Shown in pieces: positions 44,684 through 53,196 of a stretch of 64,000 nucleotides of DNA. The translations under genes were made by a program, and so were the position numbers. Numbering within the stretch: the first letter of the stretch is position 1; the number at the start of each line of letters is the position of its first letter. Location: the NCBI RefSeq assembly GCF_023184515.1, contig NZ_JAAHBP010000007.1, positions 372,001 through 436,000 of the forward strand, read 5' to 3'. The stretch comes from Streptomyces sp. D2-8. Lineage in GTDB: Bacteria; Actinomycetota; Actinomycetes; Streptomycetales; Streptomycetaceae. The notes beneath the pieces were generated by a model. The model saw only the letters and a list, made by a program, of their open reading frames with translations, did no database searches and had not been told where the DNA came from.

Positions 44684-47600
44684 ATGGACGGTGTACCGGA
44701 CGGTGTGCCGCGCGTACCGGAGCAGCGGCGTTCCGACTCCACGCCGTCATCGCCCGGGTCGGCGACGACGGCTGAGCCGGAGAGGCCGGCCGAGCCCGTG
44801 ACCCTGCGCTTCAGCGTGCTCGGCCCCGTGCGCGCCTGGCGCGGTGACGAGCAGGTCGCCACCGGCTCCCCCCAGCAACGCGCCCTGCTCGCCGCCCTGC
44901 TGCTGCGCGAGGGCCGGACGGCCACGGCGGCGGAGCTGATCGACGCCCTGTGGGGCGAGGAATCGCCCTCGCAGGCGCTGGCGGCGGTACGGACGTACGC
45001 CTCCCGGCTGCGCAAGGTGCTGGACCCGGGCGGCGAGGGACGCCGGCCGGACGGCGCCGCCGCCCTGGTCAGCGAGTCCGGCGGCTACGCGGTCCGCGGT
45101 CTCGCCGAGGGCGCCCTGGACCTCACCGTCGCCCAGGACCTGGCGACCGAGGCGGAGAAGGCCCGCTCCGCCGGCGACCTCTGCCACGCCCGCGACACCC
45201 TGCGCCGCGCCCTCGCCCTGTGGGACGGGGAGACCCTGGCCGGGGTGCCGGGCCCGTACGCGGAGGCCCAGCGCGTCCGGCTGGAGGAGTGGCGGCTCCA
45301 GCTCGTCGAATCGCGCCTGGACATGGACCTGGAGCAGGGCTGCCATGCCGAGGCCGTCTCGGAGCTCACGGCCCTCACGGCGGCCCATCCGCTCCGGGAG
45401 CGGCTGCGCGAACTGCTGATGCTGGCGCTCTACCGCAGCGGCCGCCAGGCCGAGGCACTGGCCGTGTACGCCGACACCCGCCGCCTGCTCGCCGACGAAC
45501 TCGGCGTGGACCCGCGCCCCGGTCTGAGCGAGCTGCAGCAGCGGATCCTCCAGGCGGACCCCGGACTGGCGGAGCCCTCCTCCCCGGCGCCCGAGCCGGT
45601 GTCCGTCCCGGTCCGCCCGGCCCAACTTCCGGCCACCGTGCCGGACTTCACCGGACGCTCCGGCTTCGTGCGGGAACTGGGCGACATCCTGGCCGGCGCC
45701 GAGGGCCGCGTCATGGCGGTCTCGGCCCTGGCCGGCATCGGCGGCGTCGGCAAGACGACCCTCGCGGTGCACGTGGCCCACCAGGCGCGCGCGGCGTTCC
45801 CGGACGGGCAGCTCTACGTCGATCTGCAGGGCGCGGGTGCCCGGGCGGCGGAGCCGGAGACGGTGCTGGGCTCCTTCCTGCGCGCCCTCGGCACGGCCGA
45901 CTCGGCGATCCCCGACTCCCTGGAGGAGCGCTCGGCCCTGTACCGCTCGGTCCTGGCCGGCCGCCGCGTGCTGGTCCTGCTGGACAACGCCCGGGACGCC
46001 GCCCAGGTGCGTCCCCTGCTACCCGGCACGGACGGCTGCGCCGCGCTGGTCACCTCCCGGGTGCGGATGGTGGACCTGGCGGGCGCCCACCTGATCGACC
46101 TCGACGTGATGTCCCCGGACGAGGCGCTGGCGCTGTTCACGAAGATCGTGGGCGAGGAGCGGGTGGCGTCCGAGCGCAAGGCCGCCCTGGACGTGGTGGC
46201 GGCCTGCGGTTTCCTGCCGCTGGCGATCCGCATCGCGGCGTCCCGCCTGGCGGCCCGCCGCACCTGGACGGTGTCGGTCCTCGCGGCGAAGCTCGCCGAC
46301 GAGCGCCGCCGCCTGGACGAACTCCAGGCCGGCGACCTGGCCGTCAAGGCGACCTTCGAGCTCGGCTACGGCCAGCTGGAGCCCGCCCAGGCCCGCGCGT
46401 TCCGCCTGCTCGGCCTGGCGGACGGCCCCGACATCTCCCTCTCCGCCGCGGCGGCGGTCCTGGACCTCCCGGTCGAGGACACGGAGGACCTGCTGGAGTC
46501 CCTCGTGGACACCTCCCTCCTCGAATCGGCGGCCCCCGGCCGCTACCGCTTCCACGACCTGGTGCGGCTCTACGCGCGTGCCTGTGCGGAAAGGGACGAA
46601 CTGCCGCCCAGCGAGCGGGACTCGGCGCTGAGCCGGCTGCTCGACTTCTATCTGGCGTCCGCGGCCGGGGTGTACGCGCTCGAGCGGCCGGGCGACCGGC
46701 TGGTGGATCATCTGGAGCCCACGTCGTATCCGGGGCTGCGCTTCGAGAACCGGCACGCGGCGCAGGACTGGCTGTACGCGGAGGCCATCTGCCTCCTCGC
46801 GTGCGCACGGCAGTCCGCGGGGCGGCCGGAGACCCTGCCCCGGGCGATCGACATGCTGTGGGCCGCGCACGACCTCTCCGAGTCGGGTGCCAACTCCCGG
46901 GAGTACGAGGCGACGGCCGGGGCGCTCGTCGGCGCGGCCCGGTCGCACGGCCTCGGGCGGGCGGAGGCGCGAGCGCTGATGACGCTCGTCAACGTCCACC
47001 ATGTGAGCGGCCGTTTCGAACGGGCCGAGGAGGAGGCGGAACGGGCGATCCGCCTCGCGCAGGAGTCCGACGACCTGCTCCCCGTCTGCTGGGCGCGCAA
47101 CGCGCGCGGCATCATCGCGCTGTACCAGAACCGGCACGAGGACGGCGAGGAACACCTGTCCCGGGCCATCGAGCACTTCCGGGCCCTGGGCGACCGCCCC
47201 GGCGAGGCCTCCGCGCTCTGCAACCTCTCCCGGATCCACCTCGCGACCGGGCGGACCCAGAGCGCGGTCGCGCTGGCCCAGGAGGGCATCGGCATCTACG
47301 ACGTCATGGGCAACTCGATGCGTGGGGCGAACGCCCGCTACGCCCTCGGGCTCGCCCTCACCCAGAGCGGGGAACTCGGCAACGCGGCCGACCGGCTCCA
47401 GGAGGCGCTGGAGGTGTTCCGCGACAGCAGGCAGCGCCTCTGGGAGGGCATGAGCCTGTTCCGGCTGGCCGAGGTGGACCTCGCCGCCCGGCGCGCGGCG
47501 CGGGCCGCCGCCAACGCCGAGATGGCGCTCACGGTGCTCCGCGGGATCGGCGGGGAGTGGCGGCGGGGCAACGTCCTCACGGTCCTCGGACGCGCCCTCA

Positions 47601-47725
47601 GCGGCATCGGCCAGACCGGCCGGGCCCAGGTCTGCTGGCAGGAAGCCGCCGGCATCTACGAGGAGCTGGGCTCGCCCGAGGCCGCCGAGGTGCGTGCGCT
47701 GCTGTCCCCGGTGCAGGCGGCCTGA
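44684..47725 (+). CDS. afsR: AfsR-type global regulator (SARP/NB-ARC/TPR)
   Basis: 1013 residues, close to the 993 of S. coelicolor AfsR. A SARP DNA-binding domain (residues 45-115, RFSVLGPVRAWRGDEQV, ALLLREGRTATAAELIDALW) and BTAD domain (to 280) are followed by an NB-ARC ATPase with Walker A GGVGKTT around Lys357, LVLLDNARDA (Walker B) and GFLPLAIRIAA. A TPR-like region fills residues 700-1005. AfsR is phosphorylated by AfsK and activates afsS, and so antibiotic genes. The start ATG has GGGGGA upstream. An afsS-like gene follows with AfsR-type direct repeats in its promoter. Confidence 0.93.
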   Translation: MDGVPDGVPRVPEQRRSDSTPSSPGSATTAEPERPAEPVTLRFSVLGPVRAWRGDEQVATGSPQQRALLAALLLREGRTATAAELIDALWGEESPSQALAAVRTYASRLRKVLDPGGEGRRPDGAAALVSESGGYAVRGLAEGALDLTVAQDLATEAEKARSAGDLCHARDTLRRALALWDGETLAGVPGPYAEAQRVRLEEWRLQLVESRLDMDLEQGCHAEAVSELTALTAAHPLRERLRELLMLALYRSGRQAEALAVYADTRRLLADELGVDPRPGLSELQQRILQADPGLAEPSSPAPEPVSVPVRPAQLPATVPDFTGRSGFVRELGDILAGAEGRVMAVSALAGIGGVGKTTLAVHVAHQARAAFPDGQLYVDLQGAGARAAEPETVLGSFLRALGTADSAIPDSLEERSALYRSVLAGRRVLVLLDNARDAAQVRPLLPGTDGCAALVTSRVRMVDLAGAHLIDLDVMSPDEALALFTKIVGEERVASERKAALDVVAACGFLPLAIRIAASRLAARRTWTVSVLAAKLADERRRLDELQAGDLAVKATFELGYGQLEPAQARAFRLLGLADGPDISLSAAAAVLDLPVEDTEDLLESLVDTSLLESAAPGRYRFHDLVRLYARACAERDELPPSERDSALSRLLDFYLASAAGVYALERPGDRLVDHLEPTSYPGLRFENRHAAQDWLYAEAICLLACARQSAGRPETLPRAIDMLWAAHDLSESGANSREYEATAGALVGAARSHGLGRAEARALMTLVNVHHVSGRFERAEEEAERAIRLAQESDDLLPVCWARNARGIIALYQNRHEDGEEHLSRAIEHFRALGDRPGEASALCNLSRIHLATGRTQSAVALAQEGIGIYDVMGNSMRGANARYALGLALTQSGELGNAADRLQEALEVFRDSRQRLWEGMSLFRLAEVDLAARRAARAAANAEMALTVLRGIGGEWRRGNVLTVLGRALSGIGQTGRAQVCWQEAAGIYEELGSPEAAEVRALLSPVQAA

Positions 47726-47738
47726 GGCATCGCGGAGG

Positions 47739-47772
47739 CGTTCATCATTCGTTTATCGCCCCACGCCATGAT
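47739..47772 (+). promoter_or_regulatory. AfsR-type direct repeats and -10 of the afsS promoter
   Basis: CGTTCATCATT (47739-47749) and CGTTTATCGCC (47750-47760) are 11-base direct repeats. They resemble the AfsR/PhoP boxes known at the S. coelicolor afsS promoter, which take the place of a -35 element. CATGAT (47767-47772) sits six bases after, at the right place for the -10. Confidence 0.75.
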
Positions 47773-47937
47773 GGACGTAGTCGATCCGTCGCGTCGGGGG
47801 GCAGACGGGTCGCTGCAGGGCCCCACACCTGTGAACCAGGGTGAAGGACCCAGGTGGGCCCGTCCGGTCGGACTCGGGGGAGTGACCGGGCGGGCCTGCC
47901 GACCGCACTGCTCGATTCACAAGGGGAGTTGACGATC

Positions 47938-48114
47938 ATGGGCGACGAGCTCAAGCCGCAGGACCTGCACGCCACCACCGAGCCGCTCGAGACCAAGGAC
48001 CTCCACGCCACGGACGAGGGCGCCGTCAAGAAGCAGGACCTGCACGCCACCGAGGAGCCGCTCGAGGTCAAGGACCTGCACGCCACGTCGGAGCCCTTCA
48101 AGCCGACGAAGTAG
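47938..48114 (+). CDS. afsS: AfsS-like small repeat protein
   Basis: 58 residues from ATG 47938 with AGGGGAG upstream. It consists almost wholly of four imperfect repeats around the pentapeptide DLHAT (residues 9-13, 21-25, 34-38, 46-50), each followed by an acidic residue and a Pro or Gly (TEP, DEG, EEP, SEP). S. coelicolor AfsS is a 63-residue protein with three repeats around TxDNHMPxPP, encoded just after afsR, often called sigma-like. The gene position and promoter repeats support AfsS function, but the repeat sequence differs. A strong hairpin follows. Confidence 0.7.
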   Translation: MGDELKPQDLHATTEPLETKDLHATDEGAVKKQDLHATEEPLEVKDLHATSEPFKPTK

Positions 48115-48132
48115 ACCTTCACCACACGGGGT

Positions 48133-48171
48133 TCGGCCGCGGCGGCGCGGAGGGGGAGCCGTCGCGGCCGA
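48133..48171 (+). terminator. Hairpin terminator after afsS
   Basis: A 14-bp stem with one G-U pair (TCGGCCGCGGCGGC at 48133-48146 with GCCGTCGCGGCCGA at 48158-48171) and an 11-base loop, 19 bases after the stop. It may also serve the convergent PIN gene. Confidence 0.8.
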
Positions 48172-48199
48172 TGTATGTCCGCGGGCGGGCGTCGTCACG

Positions 48200-48595
48200 T
48201 CACAACGGAACGACCCGCACGCCGGGCCCGCACAGCTTTGCCATGTCGTCCTCGTCGGACGTGAAGAGCACCACACCTGCGGGCTGCCGGTTCGCGATCA
48301 CGGCCAGGGCCGCGTCGATGGCGTACTTGTGACCGTGCAGGCCCGTGTCCTGGAGCAGGGCGACAGCGGCGTCCGCGACCTCCCGGGTCACGGGTTCCAC
48401 CACGACACGCGACATCGCCCACGCCCAGGCGGCACGCTTCAGCCGGCCGTGGTACGCCTCGATCAGCGTCATCGAGCTGGTCACGACGCGGATGCCGGAA
48501 CGGTGCGCGTCCTTGAGCCGCGCGAGCATGACCCGGTCACCCAGGACCGTCCTGGACAACGCCTCGCAGTCGAGCACGTAGCAGGACGGCACCAC
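48200..48595 (-). CDS. PIN-domain toxin (VapC-like)
   Basis: 131 residues. Acidic active-site residues are in place: VLDCEALSR (first Asp), a Glu in MTLIEAYHGR, KYAIDAALAVIA (Asp) and LFTSDEDDM near the end. PIN toxins cleave RNA. The GTG start overlaps the antitoxin TAG by one base, the usual toxin-antitoxin layout. It faces afsS across the terminator. Confidence 0.85.
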   Translation of the reverse strand: MVPSCYVLDCEALSRTVLGDRVMLARLKDAHRSGIRVVTSSMTLIEAYHGRLKRAAWAWAMSRVVVEPVTREVADAAVALLQDTGLHGHKYAIDAALAVIANRQPAGVVLFTSDEDDMAKLCGPGVRVVPL

Positions 48596-48873
48596 TAGCT
48601 CGCCCTCCGGTGCGGCTCGCCGACTCCCGTGCCCTGCGCGGTGAAGTGGCGCTCGAACTCCCTGCGCTCGGCCTCCGCAGAAGCGAGCTCATCCTCGGTG
48701 ACGAAGCCGTGCTCCTCCTCCAGCCAGGTCACCAGCTCCCCCAGCCGGTCCTGCTCGCGCTGGCGCTCTATGGCCCGCGTGACATAGGCGCTGAAGCCGC
48801 CGGATCCGACCTCCTGCCGGATCTCCTCGGCGAGCTCCTCCGGCAGCGTCACGGTGTACTTCTTCGTTGCCAT
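48595..48873 (-). CDS. Antitoxin of the PIN toxin (ribbon-helix-helix type)
   Basis: 92 residues from ATG 48873. The first half reads KYTVTLPEELAEEIRQEV and SAYVTRAIERQREQ, the RHH pattern; the second half is acidic (VTEDELASAEAERREFERH) and should wrap the toxin. It should repress its own operon. S. coelicolor, as I recall, does not have this pair between afsS and afsK, so it may be an acquired insertion. Confidence 0.8.
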   Translation of the reverse strand: MATKKYTVTLPEELAEEIRQEVGSGGFSAYVTRAIERQREQDRLGELVTWLEEEHGFVTEDELASAEAERREFERHFTAQGTGVGEPHRRAS

Positions 48874-48990
48874 ACCACTTACCATACCGGCCTGGAGTGT
48901 CGTCGGCCCGACGTGGTGCGCAGCCGACCGAGGCGCGCGATAGTGGGTCCGCGCGGATCACCAGTCGGCCCACTCCCGAAGGCGGCCCCC

Positions 48991-49917
48991 ATGCCCGGCG
49001 AGCAGCCCCACCTGTACGAGACCCTCGACGAGCGGTTCCGGTCGGGCAGGTGCCAGGCGGGGGACTCGCGGCTGGAGACGCTGTACGACGGGTGCCGGTG
49101 GGCCGAGGGGCCCGTGTACGTGCCCGCCGGGCGGTATCTCGTGTGGAGCGACATCCCCAACGACCGGCTGCTGCGGTGGGACGAGACCACCGGGGCCGTG
49201 GGGGTCTTCCGCTCCCCCGCCGGGTACCCGAACGGCAGCACCCTGGACGTTCAGGGCCGGCTCATCACCTGTGAGCAGGGCAATCGGCGGGTGACCCGGA
49301 CCGAGCACGACGGCTCGGTCACCGTGATCGCCGAGCGGTACCGGGGCAAGCGGCTCAACAGCCCGAACGACGCCGTCGTGAAGTCCGACGGATCGGTGTG
49401 GTTCTCCGACCCCGAGTTCGGGATCGCCACCGACTACGAGGGGCAGCGCGCCGAGAGCGAGATCGGCGCCCGGGACGTCTACCGCGTCGACCCCGCGAGC
49501 GGTGAGGTGCGGCTGGTCGCCGACGGGTTCCAGGGGCCCAACGGGCTGGTCTTCTCGCCGGACGAGCGGCGGCTGTTCGTGTCCGACAGCGTCGCCAACC
49601 ACATCCGCGTCTTCGACGTCCGCGAGGACGGAACCGCCCTGGCCGGCGGCGACGTCTTCGCCGCGTGCGGGCACGGCACCTTCGACAACATCCGGTTCGA
49701 CGACGAGGGGCGGCTCTGGGCCGCCGCCATGGACGGGGGCGTGCACTGCTACGACCCCGACGGCACGCTCCTCGGCCGCATCCTGGTGCCCGGCACCGTC
49801 GCCAACGTCCGGTTCGGCGGTGCCCGGCGCAACCGCCTGTTCATCGCCGCCGACACCACCCTCTACTCGCTGATGATGTCGGTCACCGGGACCCCGGCCC
49901 TGCCGGTCAGCCGGTGA
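48991..49917 (+). CDS. SMP-30/gluconolactonase-family hydrolase
   Basis: 308 residues from ATG 48991. A six-bladed propeller with CRWAEGPVYVPAGRYLVWSD (metal Glu), YPNGSTLDVQGRLI, NSPNDAVVKSDGSVWFSDPE (Asn and Asp ligands), GPNGLVFSPDERRLFVSD, and FDNIRFDDEGRLWAAA. It should open a sugar or cyclic lactone with one metal ion. Its 3' end overlaps the convergent acyl-CoA ligase gene by 11 bases. No CTGACG operator is present. A lactone formed by the LLM/monooxygenase steps is a possible substrate, as a guess. Confidence 0.88.
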   Translation: MPGEQPHLYETLDERFRSGRCQAGDSRLETLYDGCRWAEGPVYVPAGRYLVWSDIPNDRLLRWDETTGAVGVFRSPAGYPNGSTLDVQGRLITCEQGNRRVTRTEHDGSVTVIAERYRGKRLNSPNDAVVKSDGSVWFSDPEFGIATDYEGQRAESEIGARDVYRVDPASGEVRLVADGFQGPNGLVFSPDERRLFVSDSVANHIRVFDVREDGTALAGGDVFAACGHGTFDNIRFDDEGRLWAAAMDGGVHCYDPDGTLLGRILVPGTVANVRFGGARRNRLFIAADTTLYSLMMSVTGTPALPVSR

Positions 49918-51514
49918 CCGCGTCCCGCAGGGCCCCCTTCACGACCTTCCCGCTCGCGTTGCGCGGCAGTTCCGCGACGAACTCCACCGCTCTCGGGACC
50001 TTGTAGTTCGCCATCTCCCTGCGGGACCAGGCGATCAGGTCGTCGGCGGTCAGCAGGGCGCCGGGGCGTCGTACGACGTAGGCCCGGCCGACCTCCCCGA
50101 GCCGGGCGTCCGGTACGCCGATCACCGCCACGTCCGCGACGTCCGGGTGGAGGCCCAGGAGCTGCTCTATCTCGGCGGGGTAGGCGTTGAAGCCGCCGAC
50201 GATGAACATGTCCTTGAGGCGGTCGGTGATGCGCAGGTTGCCGGCGGGGTCCAGGACACCGATGTCGCCGGTGCGCAGCCAGCCGTCCGGCGACAGCACC
50301 TCGGCGGTGGCCTGCTCGTCCTCGTAGTAGCCGGCCATGACGTTGAAGCCGCGCACCAGCACCTCGCCCGGCATGCCGGGTCCCAGGGGGCGGCCCTCGG
50401 GGTCCACGACCCGCACCTGCGTGCCGGGGACGGCCCGGCCCGACGTGGACGCGATGACCGTCGGGTCGTCGCCGCGCCGGCACATCGTGACGACACCGCT
50501 CGCTTCGGAGAGGCCGTAGGCGGTGAGGACCGTGCCGACGCCGAGTTCGGTGCGCAGGCGCTCCACGAGACGGAGGGGCACGACCGCCGCTCCCGTCACC
50601 ACCAGGCGGAGGGCGGAGAGGTCGTGGGCGTCGCGAGCGGGGTGGTCCAGGAGGGACTGGAGGAGGGTGGGCGGGCCGGGGAGTACGGAGACCCGCTCCG
50701 CCGCGATGTTGGCCAGAACCGTGTTCACGTTGAACACCGGCTGGGGGATCATCGTCGCGCCCCGCATGAGGCAGGCGATCACCCCGGCCTTGTAGCCGAA
50801 GGTGTGGAAGAAGGGGTTGACGATCAGATAGCGGTCGCCCCGGGTGAGGCCCGCCAGGTCGCCCCAGATGTCGTACGCCCGCAGCGTCTGGTCGTGGGTG
50901 ATGACCGCGCCCTTGGGACGGCCCGTCGTGCCCGAGGTGAAGATGATGTCCGAAGGCCAGGTCCCCCGCACGGCCGCCGACCTTTCCCGCACCTCCGCCG
51001 ACCCCACCCCCTCCCCGCCTGCCAGGAAGTCCTTCCAGGTCAGGAAGCCGGCCGGGGCGTCCTCCGAGAGGACGACCGCGTGCTTCAGGGCGGGCAGGCC
51101 GGGCAGCGGGCCGTCGCCCGGGCCCTCCCCCGCCGCCCGGCGCAGGGACGCCACGTACGACGTGCCGAGGAACGTGCCCGTCACGAACAGCAGCCGGGCG
51201 CCGCTGCGGCGCAGTACGTCCGCCGCCTCGGCGCCCTTGAAGCGGGTGTTCAGCGGCACGAGCACCGCACCCGCCGAGACCGCGCCCAGGGCGCCGACGA
51301 TCCAGTCGAGCGAGTTCGGGGCCCAGATGCCGACCCGGTCGCCCGGCTCGACCCCGGTCGCCAGGCAGGCCGCCGCCGCGCGCTCCACGCGTGCGCCCAG
51401 TTCCGCGTAGGTGACGCGGGTGCGGCCCTCGACGACCGCCTCGACGTCCGCGTACCGCTCGGCCGCCGCCCTGACCAGGCCCGGAACGCTTCCCCATGCC
51501 GTATCCGCTCGCAC
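49907..51514 (-). CDS. Acyl-CoA ligase (FadD3-like)
   Basis: 535 residues from GTG 51514, six bases after GGAGG; an in-frame GTG at 51529 lacks a site. Adenylate-forming motifs: IIFTSGTTGRPKGAVITHD (A3), YGLSEASG (A5), GWLRTGDIGVLDPAGN (A7), RLKDMFIVGGFNAYP (A8) and ASGKVVKGALRD (A10, catalytic Lys). It resembles actinobacterial FadD3, which activates steroid ring fragments, so a cyclic acid is a reasonable substrate. It is divergent from the Ltp-like operon across two CTGACG-type sites. Confidence 0.92.
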   Translation of the reverse strand: MRADTAWGSVPGLVRAAAERYADVEAVVEGRTRVTYAELGARVERAAAACLATGVEPGDRVGIWAPNSLDWIVGALGAVSAGAVLVPLNTRFKGAEAADVLRRSGARLLFVTGTFLGTSYVASLRRAAGEGPGDGPLPGLPALKHAVVLSEDAPAGFLTWKDFLAGGEGVGSAEVRERSAAVRGTWPSDIIFTSGTTGRPKGAVITHDQTLRAYDIWGDLAGLTRGDRYLIVNPFFHTFGYKAGVIACLMRGATMIPQPVFNVNTVLANIAAERVSVLPGPPTLLQSLLDHPARDAHDLSALRLVVTGAAVVPLRLVERLRTELGVGTVLTAYGLSEASGVVTMCRRGDDPTVIASTSGRAVPGTQVRVVDPEGRPLGPGMPGEVLVRGFNVMAGYYEDEQATAEVLSPDGWLRTGDIGVLDPAGNLRITDRLKDMFIVGGFNAYPAEIEQLLGLHPDVADVAVIGVPDARLGEVGRAYVVRRPGALLTADDLIAWSRREMANYKVPRAVEFVAELPRNASGKVVKGALRDAVTG

Positions 51515-51539
51515 AGCACGCCTCCCCACGCCATAGGAG

Positions 51540-51581
51540 CTGACTACCCGTCAGATTATCTGTAATCTGACGACCTGTCAG
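51540..51581. promoter_or_regulatory. Regulon operator sites 6 and 7 in the ligase/Ltp divergon
   Basis: CTGACT-ACC-CGTCAG (51540-51554) and CTGACG-ACC-TGTCAG (51567-51581), each one mismatch from the consensus, 27 bases centre to centre. Their inner halves form a perfect 10-bp inverted repeat, CGTCAGATTA (51549-51558) and TAATCTGACG (51563-51572), around TCTG. Confidence 0.8.
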
Positions 51582-51611
51582 CGACCGTTCGGCCCCGGAG
51601 GTGCGCGCAGC

Positions 51612-52772
51612 ATGGCAGCAGGATCGGGAGGCCTCAAGGACGCCACCGCTCTCGTCGGCATCGGCCAGACGCCCTTCGCCAAGCGGCTCCCGGAGGACGA
51701 ACGCACCCTCGCCTGCCGTGCCGTCCTGGCCGCTCTCGACGATGCCGGGATCGCGCCCGGTGAGGTCGACGCCCTCGCCTCCTACACCATGGAGGAGACG
51801 GACGAGGTGGAGCTGGCGAAGGCCTGCGGCTTCGGCGACCTCACCTTCTTCAGCAAGGTCGGCTTCGGGGGCGGGGGTTCGTGCGCCACCGTCGCCCATC
51901 TCGCCGCCGCCGTCGCCGCCGGACAGGCGAGCGTCGGGGTGGCCTGGCGGTCCCGCAAGCGGGGCAGCGGGCCCCGGCCCTGGACCAACACCGCCGTCCA
52001 GCTCCCGACCCCGGCCCAGTGGACCCGGCCGTACGGGCTGCTGAGGCCCGCCGACGAGATCGCGATGCTCACCCGCCGCTACCTGCACGAGTACGGCGCC
52101 ACCCGGGACCACCTGTTCAACGTCGCCCTCGCCTGCCGCAACCGGGCCAACCAGAACCCCGCCGCGATCATGTACGACCGGCCCCTCACCCGCGAGATGT
52201 ACATGACCTCCCGCTGGATCAGCGAGCCGCTCTGCCTCTTCGACAACTGCCTGGAGACCGACGGGGCGCTGGCGTGTGTCGTGGTCTCCGCCGAGCGCGC
52301 CCGGGACTGCCGGCGCAGGCCCGTCTACGTCCACGCCGCCGCCCAGTCGCTCCCCGCCCAGCACCACGGCATGGTCAACTACTGGAACGACGACCCCCTC
52401 ACCGGCCCCGCCTGGACCGCCGCCCGGCACCTGTGGAAACACTCCGACCTGGCCCCCGAGGACATCGACGTCGCCCAGATCTACGACGCCTTCACGCCCC
52501 TGGTCCTGCTCTCCCTGGAGGGCTACGGCTTCTGCGGGCGCGGTGAGGGCGGGGCGTTCACCGAGGGCGGGACGCTGGAGATCGGCGGGCTGTTGCCGGT
52601 GAACACCGGCGGGGGCGGGCTGTCCGAGGCCTACGTCCACGGCTTCAACCTCATCAACGAGGGGGTCAGGCAGCTGCGCGGGACCAGTACCGCGCAGGTG
52701 CCGGGCGCCTCCACCTGTCTGGTCACGGCGGGTGAGGGGGTCCCGACCTCCGCCCTGCTGCTGAGGAGTTGA
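51612..52772 (+). CDS. SCP-x thiolase-family protein, Ltp2-like aldolase candidate
   Basis: 386 residues. It is a thiolase fold of the lipid-transfer (SCP-x) type: ATALVGIGQTPFAKRLPEDE, FFSKVGFGGGGSCATVAHLA, and a late block with YDAFTPLVLLSLEGYGFCG and GGLSEAYVHGFNLINEGVRQ. In Thermomonospora Ltp2 the catalytic residues of the retro-aldol reaction are Tyr294 and Tyr344; here Tyr291 and Tyr341 lie in the same motifs with the same 50-residue spacing. The next gene is the DUF35 protein these aldolases need. It may therefore cleave a beta-hydroxyacyl-CoA, as in steroid side-chain removal, rather than act as a thiolase. Confidence 0.8.
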   Translation: MAAGSGGLKDATALVGIGQTPFAKRLPEDERTLACRAVLAALDDAGIAPGEVDALASYTMEETDEVELAKACGFGDLTFFSKVGFGGGGSCATVAHLAAAVAAGQASVGVAWRSRKRGSGPRPWTNTAVQLPTPAQWTRPYGLLRPADEIAMLTRRYLHEYGATRDHLFNVALACRNRANQNPAAIMYDRPLTREMYMTSRWISEPLCLFDNCLETDGALACVVVSAERARDCRRRPVYVHAAAQSLPAQHHGMVNYWNDDPLTGPAWTAARHLWKHSDLAPEDIDVAQIYDAFTPLVLLSLEGYGFCGRGEGGAFTEGGTLEIGGLLPVNTGGGGLSEAYVHGFNLINEGVRQLRGTSTAQVPGASTCLVTAGEGVPTSALLLRS

Positions 52773-52782
52773 GGAGCTGCTC

Positions 52783-53196
52783 ATGCTGCGTCCCGTCCCC
52801 GACACCGACGGCGCCCCCTTCTGGGAGTACGCCGCACAGGGCGAACTCCGCGTCCAGGCCTGCGCCGACTGCGGCGAGCTCCGCTTCCCGCCCCGGCCCT
52901 GCTGCCCCGGCTGCCAGTCCTTCGACAGCGAGTGGCGACTGATGTCCGGCCGGGGCCGGGTCTGGTCGTACGTCGTCGCCCATCCGCCGCTGCTGCCCGA
53001 CTACGCCGCGCAGGCGCCCTACAACGTGGTCGTCGTCGAGCTGGACGAGGCGCCCCGCATCCGGCTGGTGGGCAACCTGGTCACCGGGGCCGGCCGGCCC
53101 CTCGGCTCCCTCCCGCCGGAGAGCCTGCGCATCGGCGCCCGGGTGCGGGCCGTGTTCCACGAGGGCCTTCCCCAGTGGGTTTTGGAGCGGTCATGA
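52783..53196 (+). CDS. DUF35 zinc-ribbon/OB-fold partner protein
   Basis: 137 residues. A zinc ribbon (CADCGELRFPPRPCCPGC, four or five Cys) near residues 24-43 and an OB fold (GRGRVWSYVVAHPPLLPDYA). DUF35 proteins pair with SCP-x thiolases and aldolases (ChsH2 type) and position the acyl-CoA. It starts ten bases after the Ltp-like gene and overlaps the crotonase start by four bases (ATGA). Confidence 0.92.
   Translation: MLRPVPDTDGAPFWEYAAQGELRVQACADCGELRFPPRPCCPGCQSFDSEWRLMSGRGRVWSYVVAHPPLLPDYAAQAPYNVVVVELDEAPRIRLVGNLVTGAGRPLGSLPPESLRIGARVRAVFHEGLPQWVLERS

Noticed and set aside
47938..48114. RiPP (graspetide-like) precursor because of repeated Thr/Glu cores
   Set aside because: No ATP-grasp ligase or other maturation enzyme is nearby, and the position after afsR with AfsR boxes fits AfsS.
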